Below the pieces are notes generated by a model. The model ran no database searches. It saw only the letters and a list, made by a program, of their open reading frames with translations, and was not told the origin of the DNA. A DNA stretch of 40,649 nt, from the NCBI RefSeq assembly GCF_001400735.1, contig NZ_LJPW01000013.1, forward strand, positions 1 to 40,649, read 5' to 3'. Below are positions 1-7,105 of the stretch, in pieces; the first letter of the stretch is position 1, and each line of letters begins with the position of its first letter. This stretch comes from Pseudomonas caricapapayae (GTDB lineage Bacteria; Pseudomonadota; Gammaproteobacteria; Pseudomonadales; Pseudomonadaceae). A program made the position numbers and the translations under genes.

Positions 1-1
1 C

Positions 2-301
2 GGCATCGATGCCGGGGCAAAACTGATGGGGCGTGAAGCATCGGCCGGACTCGGCCGCATGGCCGGCCAGATCGCAGGCCGCGCCATCGGTATGGTCGCA
101 GGCGAGGCCACGGGGCTCGCGGCGGGTGCGGCGCTGGGTGCTGCAGTGCCCGTCATTGGCTGGGCTATCGACGGCGCGATGGCGTTGGGCTTCGGCATCT
201 CCGCTATCGTCGATGCGGTGAAGAAGCACAAGGCGCAAAAGGCGTTCGATCATAACGTCGATCCGGTGCTTGAGCAGTTCGGGATTGCGAAGGCACATTG
301 A
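2..301 (+). CDS. C-terminal part of a glycine-zipper-rich protein, probably the HrpK translocator (5' truncated by the window)
   Basis: The reading frame is open from the first bases, so the Met codon at 26 is probably internal and this is the 3' end of a longer gene. The visible 99 residues contain a long Gly/Ala zipper (about residues 18-60, repeated AGxxAG/AxGxAxG steps) with a hydrophobic core near PVIGWAIDGAMALGFG. A Lys-rich segment (DAVKKHKAQKAF) and a short polar tail follow. This suits membrane insertion. In P. syringae the gene facing tRNA-Leu-queA-tgt across the exchangeable effector locus is hrpK, a type III translocator-like protein, or a nearby hop gene. The name HrpK is therefore an inference from position and composition, not from a recognised sequence signature. 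A 7-bp inverted repeat without a T-run lies downstream (325-347). Confidence 0.6.
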   Translation, partial: GIDAGAKLMGREASAGLGRMAGQIAGRAIGMVAGEATGLAAGAALGAAVPVIGWAIDGAMALGFGISAIVDAVKKHKAQKAFDHNVDPVLEQFGIAKAH

Positions 302-399
302 TTGCTCGTCAGCAAAATACCTGCGCTTGCCGATAGACGAGGCAAGCCTATTTCAGGGTGACGGAGCTGGGGAGGGGAAGAGGGCGACTGTGTCAGAAC

Positions 400-475
400 A
401 CTTTCCATCAGACGGAAAAAAGACCTTGAAACTCAAGGTCTTTTTTAATTTGGTGATACCTGAGGGAAACTTGAA
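400..475 (+). repeat. Left copy of the boundary direct repeat (degenerate tRNA-Leu 3' end plus terminator)
   Basis: Bases 400-446 match 4204-4251 at roughly 42 of 48 positions, with one single-base indel. The match includes the whole hairpin (GACCTTGAA...TTCAAGGTC equivalent). It continues more weakly: TGGTG at 451-455 and TGAGGGAAAC at 461-470 parallel TGGTGCCCCGAGGGAGAA, the reverse complement of the tRNA 3' end. This copy cannot encode a tRNA. Best read as an attL-like scar. Confidence 0.7.
416..446. terminator. Bidirectional intrinsic terminator in the left boundary repeat
   Basis: A near-perfect palindrome of A6-GACCTTGA and TCAAGGTC-T6 around a short loop, with A and T tracts on opposite sides, so it could stop transcription from either direction. 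It would end the upstream hrpK-like transcript, and it duplicates the tRNA-Leu terminator at 4221-4251. Confidence 0.75.
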
Positions 476-597
476 ATAACATTTTTATCGAACGGGTCAA
501 AGATAGACTACCTGGTTTGCCGAAGATGCCGAACCGTCACCTGATGAATTTTTATCATCAGTCGGGCGTCAGGAGCATGCCAAGCTGACTACTGCCA

Positions 598-1500
598 TTA
601 CGAGGGTCTGAGTGGGTCCTTAAATGCAGGATTTTTTGCGAACACCTCGGCGATGAAATCCATGAACACAATGGCCCTTTTGGGGAGGAGTCGGTCGGCA
701 ACGTAAATGACTTGCACGGGGACCGCCGGAGCTGCGTAGTCCCTGAGCAACACCTGCAGATTGCCATTTTTCAGCCCTTCGTCGTAAAGCCATTCGGGCC
801 CTTGTGCGATTCCCAGTCCTTCGTTTACATACGCTCGTATGGCCTCAGGTGAGTTGACCCGAAGCCTGCCTGAAACGGGCACATCGATATCCCGAAAGCG
901 CCATGTGCTGCCTGTCGACAGCAGGGTGTAGATCAGGCAATCGTGCGTTCTCAGATCATCGGGCGTCGTGGGGATTCCGCGTTTGGCCAGGTATCCCTTG
1001 CTGCCAACGCATACACGCTCGAACCAGCCTAGCGGCCGGGCTCGCATTGTGCTGTCTTCCAGATGTCCGATACGGATCGCCAGTTCAGCCCCTTCGTCGA
1101 CCAGATTCACATAGCGATCATTGATCTGCAGGTCGAGCGTCAGCTCTGGATAGCGCTCCAGAAATGTGGACACATGCGGCACCACGAATGCATGGGCCAG
1201 CGCGGTCGGACAGGCGACTCGCAACAATCCGGACGGGGCGACGTTCTCCCTGAAAGACGACTCCGATTCTTCCACAGCATCGAGAATGCGCCGGGCATCT
1301 GCGTAATAGCGTTCTCCCTCCGGGGTTAGGGCAAGCTTACGTGTGGATCGGTGAAGCAGCCTGGTTTGCAAATGGTTTTCCAGCGCCGCCACATAGCGGC
1401 TGACATTAGGCTGTCCCAGCCCCAGGTCACGCCCCGCAGCCGAGAAGCTTCCTTTCTCGACAGCGCGAACAAAGCAGGTCATCAGCAATAGTCGGTCCAT
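598..1500 (-). CDS. LysR-type transcriptional regulator
   Basis: A 300-residue protein of normal LysR length. The N-terminal winged helix-turn-helix covers about residues 1-60 (FSAAGRDLGLGQPNVSRYVA, then a TRKLALTPEG wing). The rest is the periplasmic-binding-protein-like effector domain (for example LRVACPTALAHAFVVPH near residue 92). The frame is open to 1560, but the start at 1500 (MDRLLLMTCF) matches the family and removes 20 atypical residues. It is divergent from an SDR reductase gene with 139 bases between them, the classic arrangement of a LysR regulator with its target. The effector ligand cannot be told from sequence. It lies inside the islet and is therefore probably accessory. Confidence 0.93.
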   Translation of the reverse strand: MDRLLLMTCFVRAVEKGSFSAAGRDLGLGQPNVSRYVAALENHLQTRLLHRSTRKLALTPEGERYYADARRILDAVEESESSFRENVAPSGLLRVACPTALAHAFVVPHVSTFLERYPELTLDLQINDRYVNLVDEGAELAIRIGHLEDSTMRARPLGWFERVCVGSKGYLAKRGIPTTPDDLRTHDCLIYTLLSTGSTWRFRDIDVPVSGRLRVNSPEAIRAYVNEGLGIAQGPEWLYDEGLKNGNLQVLLRDYAAPAVPVQVIYVADRLLPKRAIVFMDFIAEVFAKNPAFKDPLRPS

Positions 1501-1594
1501 CCAGGCCTCTGATTCATGCAATAAAAGCATGAAAAGTATTCGAAAATCCCATCTTATCAATGTGAAGGTATGAATACATAGTTTCCGTCAGGCA

Positions 1595-1614
1595 GGTCAG
1601 TACATCGACTGACC
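1595..1614. promoter_or_regulatory. Perfect inverted repeat in the lysR-SDR divergent promoter region, possible operator
   Basis: GGTCAGT (1595-1601), a 6-base spacer, then ACTGACC (1608-1614). It lies 25 bases before the SDR start codon, just ahead of the AAGGAAA ribosome site at about 1629. A second short dyad, TATG-AATA-CATA (1569-1580), lies further upstream and could be part of a LysR T-N11-A type site. Which dyad is the regulator site is a guess. Confidence 0.4.
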
Positions 1615-1639
1615 GTGAAAAACCGAAAAGGAAACTGAC

Positions 1640-2386
1640 ATGTCCCGATTGCAAGGCAAACGCACTCTCATCACCGGCGGCACCAGCGGAATTGGCCTGG
1701 AAACGGCCAAGCAGTTCCTCGCCGAAGGCGCGCGCGTGATCGTTACCGGAGTCAATCCGGAGTCCATCACAAAGGCTCAGACGGAATTGGGAAGCGAAGT
1801 GCTGGTACTGCGTGCTGACTCGGCCAGCATCAATGCGCAGAAGGAACTGGCGCAGGCCGTTCAGACTCACTATGGCCAACTCGATGTTGCCTTTCTCAAT
1901 GCAGGCGTATCCGTTTGGCTGCCGATCGAAGAGTGGACGGAGGAAATGTTCGATCGCTCCTTCGACATCAACGTCAAGGGGCCGTACTTTCTGATCCAGG
2001 CATTGCTGCCAGTTTTCGCGAACCCTGCGTCAGTGGTTCTCAACACCTCGGTCAGTGCACACCTCGGTGACGCACGTTCATCAGTCTATGGCGCGACCAA
2101 GGCCGCTTTCCTGAACATGTCAAAAACGCTTTCCAGCGAACTGCTCCCGCGTGGTATTCGCGTCAATGCAGTCAGCCCTGGCCCGGTTGATACGCCACTT
2201 TACGACAAGCTCGGTATTCCCGATGCCTATCGCGAACAGCTCAACCATGATATCGCAGCGACCATTCCGTTCGGCCGGTTTGGTACGCCCGAGGAAGTGG
2301 CCAAGGCCGTGCTGTACCTGGCGTCAGACGAGTCACGATGGACGGTGGGCTCGGAACTCATCGTTGACGGTGGCCGCTCGCTTTAG
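1640..2386 (+). CDS. Short-chain dehydrogenase/reductase (SDR) family oxidoreductase
   Basis: A 248-residue classical SDR. Visible motifs are the cofactor loop TGGTSGIG (12-19), NAG (87-89), an Asn at 111 in the DINVKG segment, catalytic Ser in NTSVS (about 137-139), Tyr150 and Lys154 in the YxxxK motif (YGATK), and PGPVDT (about 180-185). The C-terminal VGSELIVDGG is typical. It probably catalyses NAD(P)(H)-dependent reduction or oxidation of a small carbonyl or alcohol; the substrate is not deducible. The acidic residue and cofactor preference were not resolved. It is preceded by AAGGAAA and is probably controlled by the divergent LysR protein. It lies in the islet; related LysR-SDR pairs are common in proteobacteria and nothing here ties this one to virulence. 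Confidence 0.93.
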   Translation: MSRLQGKRTLITGGTSGIGLETAKQFLAEGARVIVTGVNPESITKAQTELGSEVLVLRADSASINAQKELAQAVQTHYGQLDVAFLNAGVSVWLPIEEWTEEMFDRSFDINVKGPYFLIQALLPVFANPASVVLNTSVSAHLGDARSSVYGATKAAFLNMSKTLSSELLPRGIRVNAVSPGPVDTPLYDKLGIPDAYREQLNHDIAATIPFGRFGTPEEVAKAVLYLASDESRWTVGSELIVDGGRSL

Positions 2387-2802
2387 CTGCCAACGGTATG
2401 AGCGTCTACTGCGCTTTTACGGAAAACCTGCCACTCAGGCTTTCTTGAAGTCAGCACGTAGCTTCTACACGGCCCGCTCCCATTTTGACTCGTCTTGTCG
2501 ACCATGATCATAGCTTCGACACTCCGCATGTCTGGGCTCGACAGCGTGCGAGGCAGGGTTGATCCACCGCCATTAGCTGATCTTCGGCCGAACCGCCGAC
2601 GCTTTCAAAAAGGGCTTGTGGTGCAAGTTGCCTACCGACCATGAAGTTGCTTGGCGGCAGCGCCATGGTCGGTAGGCAACAAAGGACTGTTCAGGGTAAT
2701 GGCTCGTCTCTTCCAGCCGCACTGATTGAAACTTCGATTATGCTGGCCCGAAGAGTCCGGTTTCTTTCAGACGAATTCTTGAAGACCCTCATCTCTATCC
2801 GA
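2387..2802. other. Gene-free accessory spacer containing a long inverted repeat
   Basis: No ORF here has a recognisable product. The longest, on the plus strand from 2641, begins inside one arm of the inverted repeat and has no convincing ribosome site. The stretch reads like decayed mobile DNA, but no transposase or integrase signature could be made out in any frame examined. Confidence 0.5.
2627..2680. repeat. Perfect 17-bp inverted repeat with 20-base loop
   Basis: The arms at 2627-2643 (GTTGCCTACCGACCATG) and 2664-2680 are exact reverse complements and enclose AAGTTGCTTGGCGGCAGCGC. There is no T-run on either side, so it is not an ordinary intrinsic terminator. It could be a recombination site, the fused ends of a deleted insertion element, or a structured RNA. 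Confidence 0.8.
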
Positions 2803-2931
2803 TTACCCGGTAAAACGGCTCATGATAAAGTCATCGGGGTCAGGGAAGTTGTCATCGTCTGAATCAGGCTGGACTTCTCTGAGCCGTTCGCCGGCTTGCT
2901 TTGCCGACACATTGTGTCCTGCCGCACGCAT
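2803..2931 (-). CDS. Small acidic ORF (42 residues) downstream of the candidate effector
   Basis: This short frame starts at ATG 2931, preceded by AGGGA, 15 bases after the stop of the 222-codon ORF on the same strand. The product begins MRAAGHNVSAKQAGERLREV and ends with an acidic run (DSDDDNFPDPDDF) and MSRFTG. I do not recognise it. It may be a small partner (inhibitor, antitoxin-like or chaperone-like) of the upstream gene, or the 3' remnant of a longer gene, because the same frame is closed just upstream. It was found by reading the minus strand; coding status is uncertain. Confidence 0.4.
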   Translation of the reverse strand: MRAAGHNVSAKQAGERLREVQPDSDDDNFPDPDDFIMSRFTG

Positions 2932-2946
2932 GTCATCCCTAAAGAC

Positions 2947-3615
2947 TTAAGCATTTCCTCCGGGAGCACTGCTTTTTGATCCGAGCACAAATTTTCGAGG
3001 AATCGATTGATCTGTCATGAGTGCGGTGCCGCCGGTCCTGGGGTCGGTTATCAGGTTCAAATTGTTTCTGACGCCGATGGTGCATACCAGTGTGGGATTA
3101 CTCATGTCAGCAAACATAGCAAAGTGCTTGGCTTCTTTTCGGGATGAAGACAAATAATGATGTTGTCTGGATTCAGACTGAGCCTTCCTACTCGGGTTCA
3201 TAAACATATTTGTGTTGCCACCTTCAGTAGCGCCGCCCGTTTTTCTACCTGCATCGAACCCTTTGCTTCTCAAGTCTATTTTTGATTGCATGGATGTACC
3301 GTGCCACAAGACAGATTCGCTATACACTCTCCTCGCATTGGGTATCAAGTTGCCACTGGATGGCTCTGAATCAGTTTCGTAGCCGCGATCATTACTGTTC
3401 GCCGGTCTGCTTGCCGCCCATGGGTTCCTCATGGCTTTCGTGACCGGAGTAATATCCAGTGCTTCTTGACGTACTCGGTACACAGCCCATAAAAGACCTC
3501 TTGCTTGAAAGTATGGAACTGATCTGTGGCGTTCGAAGGCTAATGAGTTACCCGTCAGAACAGAGCCATTGCTGGAAGCGATTTCTTTGACTGCACATTC
3601 GCCTGTACGCTTCAC
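2947..3615 (-). CDS. Candidate type III effector with ADP-ribosyltransferase-like motifs
   Basis: A 222-residue ORF that begins with GTG (3615); no ATG is available back to the in-frame stop at 3658-3660. The first 100 residues are Ser/Asn/Arg-rich and look unstructured, as in secreted effectors. The rest has the order of landmarks of the H-Y-[E/D/Q] ADP-ribosyltransferase fold: LWHGTS (His105), a glycine-rich loop, YLSSSRKEAKHFA (Tyr154 onward), a strand TLVCTIGV, and DQSIP (Asp202/Gln203) near the end. Its site in the effector locus supports an effector role. Against this, I saw no canonical hrp box (GGAACC-N15/16-CCACNNA) upstream, and the gene may be truncated at the junction with the rulB fragment. 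Codon use is AT-richer than in neighbours. I cannot assign it to a named Hop family. It could also be a polymorphic-toxin-like remnant. Confidence 0.65.
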   Translation of the reverse strand: MKRTGECAVKEIASSNGSVLTGNSLAFERHRSVPYFQARGLLWAVYRVRQEALDITPVTKAMRNPWAASRPANSNDRGYETDSEPSSGNLIPNARRVYSESVLWHGTSMQSKIDLRSKGFDAGRKTGGATEGGNTNMFMNPSRKAQSESRQHHYLSSSRKEAKHFAMFADMSNPTLVCTIGVRNNLNLITDPRTGGTALMTDQSIPRKFVLGSKSSAPGGNA

Positions 3616-3698
3616 ACATTTATTGGTCTGGACATGTTCAGGCTGGGCAGAAAAAGCCTAACGCAGGATTTTCTCTGAGTGCTGCAGGCTTCCTTCAC

Positions 3699-4176
3699 AT
3701 GTCATGCCGAATTGAGCCAATCAAGGAAGCGGTGGCCACCTACACGCAGCGTGCTGCCGAGAAGCTTCGCTCCCAGAATCTCCTGTGCATGAGGATCAGA
3801 GTCAGCATCCGCACTGGCATGTTAAATCCGGAAGAAGCCAAGTACGCCAATGGCGCACTGGTCGAACTTCCGTATCCCACCAATGACGTGGGCTTGATGA
3901 CGAAAGCTGTGACCGAGGCTGTGAATCGTCTGTTCCGGTCGGGCTTCAAATACAGCAAAGCGGAGGGAGGTGCTGCTACTGGACCTTTGTCAGCCGGGTG
4001 GAGTTCAGGATGATCTTTTCGCGGCCGAGAAGGTGATGGGCGTGCTGGATAAGATCGATACGCGCTGGGGGGGGGGAAGCGCACCTACGAATCCCGAGAG
4101 GGCGATGCGTCGTGACATGATGAGCCAGATGTACACAACCAGGCGGGATCAGTTGCGGACCGTAAGGTGTGATTGA
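3699..4176 (+). pseudogene. rulB: rulB (UmuC-type DNA polymerase V subunit) 3' fragment, frameshifted
   Basis: From about 3711 the translation (IEPIKEAVATYTQRAAEKLR, then CMRIRVSIRTG, GALVELPYPTND, FRSGFKYSKAE) matches the C-terminal little-finger region of RulB/UmuC translesion polymerases. A 4-bp tandem duplication, GAGG-GAGG at 3963-3970, shifts the frame. Homology resumes in the next frame (LLLDLCQPG, DDLF, AEKVMGVLDK, RRDMMSQ, TTRRDQLRTV) to the stop at 4174-4176. Some residues between DDLFA and AEKVMG seem lost relative to intact RulB, and a G10 run (4067-4076) lies in the fragment. The N-terminal catalytic part and rulA are absent. In P. syringae rulB is a known landing site for integron-like elements carrying effector genes, so this piece marks past recombination. 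Non-functional. Confidence 0.85.
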
Positions 4177-4203
4177 TCCTGTCTTTCCGATGCCATTACG
4201 CCA

Positions 4204-4280
4204 ACTTTACGCCAGACGAAAAAAAAGACCTTGAAATTCAAGGTCTTTTTTAAATGGTGGTGCCCCGAGGGAGAATCGAA
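4204..4280 (+). repeat. Right copy of the boundary direct repeat (intact tRNA-Leu 3' end plus terminator)
   Basis: Partner of the repeat at 400-475. Here the repeat overlaps the functional tRNA-Leu 3' end (4258-4280) and its terminator, so this is the attachment-site side that kept the working tRNA. Confidence 0.7.
4221..4251 (-). terminator. tRNA-Leu terminator
   Basis: A perfect palindrome: A6-GACCTTGAA, a central base, then TTCAAGGTC-T6. It lies 6 bases beyond the CCA end of the minus-strand tRNA. It is symmetric and could also stop plus-strand readthrough from the rulB remnant. Confidence 0.85.
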
Positions 4281-4342
4281 CTCCCACTTCTTTCGAAAAC
4301 GGATTTTGAATCCGCCGCGTCTACCAATTCCGCCATCAGGGC
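4258..4342 (-). tRNA. tRNA-Leu (anticodon CAA)
   Basis: An 85-base class II tRNA on the minus strand with encoded CCA. The acceptor arms are GCCCTGA and TCGGGGC. The anticodon loop TTCAAAA gives anticodon CAA (4306-4308 on the plus strand). A long variable arm follows, and the T arm contains GTTCGATTC. It decodes UUG. It is divergent from queA and is the conserved border of the P. syringae effector locus. Confidence 0.95.
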
Positions 4343-4355
4343 TCAATGGCGGCGA

Positions 4356-4384
4356 AGTATAAGGATGAGTTTTCCGTTGGTCAA
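4356..4384 (-). promoter_or_regulatory. Sigma-70 promoter of tRNA-Leu
   Basis: On the minus strand: TTGACC (4384-4379), 17 bases, then TATACT (4361-4356). The -10 element lies 13 bases before the mature tRNA 5' end. Close to consensus in sequence and spacing, as usual for stable RNA genes. Confidence 0.8.
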
Positions 4385-4459
4385 CAGCGATTTACGCAGG
4401 TTTTTTACTAATGCTGCCAAACCGGATAAACTTCCCGGCCCTGCTAAACGAACCCGATC

Positions 4460-6654
<2,195 letters not shown>

Positions 6655-6707
6655 AACAGAACGAGTTTTTCCTGCTTTTTATACTAATTATGTAACTGGA
6701 GCGACAA

Positions 6708-7043
6708 ATGAGCTTTTTCATCTCTCCCGCTTTTGCGGATGCTGCTGCACCGGCTGCCGGTCCTGCGGGCAGTGGTTTCGAGTGGATCTTTCTGGTCGGC
6801 TTTCTGGTCATCTTCTACCTGATGATCTGGCGTCCACAGGCCAAGCGCGCCAAAGAGCAGAAAAACCTGCTGGGCAACCTGCAGAAAGGCGATGAAGTTG
6901 TCACCAGCGGCGGTATTGCGGGCAAGATCAATAAAGTGACCGACGACTTCGTGGTGATCGAAGTGTCTGACACCGTTGAGCTGAAAATCCAGAAGGGCGC
7001 CATCGCGGCCACTCTGCCAAAAGGCACCCTGAAAGCGATCTGA
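6708..7043 (+). CDS. yajC: Sec translocon accessory protein YajC
   Basis: A small inner-membrane protein that associates with SecDF in the holo-translocon. It has 111 residues. One membrane segment at about 24-42 (FEWIFLVGFLVIFYLMIW) is followed by the conserved RPQAKRAKEQKNLL and a cytosolic KGDEVVTSGGIAGKI block. GGAG stands 8 bases before ATG. It is followed by secD and secF. Confidence 0.97.
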   Translation: MSFFISPAFADAAAPAAGPAGSGFEWIFLVGFLVIFYLMIWRPQAKRAKEQKNLLGNLQKGDEVVTSGGIAGKINKVTDDFVVIEVSDTVELKIQKGAIAATLPKGTLKAI

Positions 7044-7065
7044 GCAACAACTTTTACCCATCGAC

Positions 7066-7091
7066 GGGGCGCGCAAGGCGCCCCGCGTTTT
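7066..7091 (+). terminator. GC-rich hairpin between yajC and secD, possible attenuator
   Basis: GGGGCGC (7066-7072), loop GCAAG, then GCGCCCC (7078-7084), followed by GCGTTTTAA. The T-run is short, so it would be a weak terminator inside the operon. It may lower secDF relative to yajC or protect mRNA ends. Confidence 0.45.
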
Positions 7092-7105
7092 AAGCGGGCG
7101 GCGTG

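Larger units (their letters stand above)
400..4280. mobile_element. Genomic islet between tRNA-derived direct repeats (exchangeable effector locus region)
   Basis: The islet is bounded by an imperfect direct repeat (400-475 and 4204-4280) made of the tRNA-Leu 3' end plus its terminator. It contains a LysR/SDR pair, an inverted repeat, a candidate effector and a broken rulB piece, and it looks AT-richer than the housekeeping genes to its right. The tRNA 3' end faces the islet, as expected for tRNA-targeted integration. No integrase gene is present, so it is either a remnant or was exchanged by homologous recombination between its conserved borders, as described for P. syringae EELs. Confidence 0.6.

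Noticed and set aside
541..561. CTGATGA/TCATCAG hairpin near the end of the lysR gene
   Set aside because: The stem is short, AT-rich and without a T-run on either strand; too weak to call a terminator.
2641..2862. 73-codon plus-strand ORF
   Set aside because: Begins in the arm of the inverted repeat, lacks a convincing ribosome site, and overlaps the small minus-strand ORF. No recognisable product.
3421..3430. GGAACC on the minus strand, resembling half an hrp box
   Set aside because: It lies inside the candidate effector ORF and is not followed by CCACNNA at 15-16 bases.
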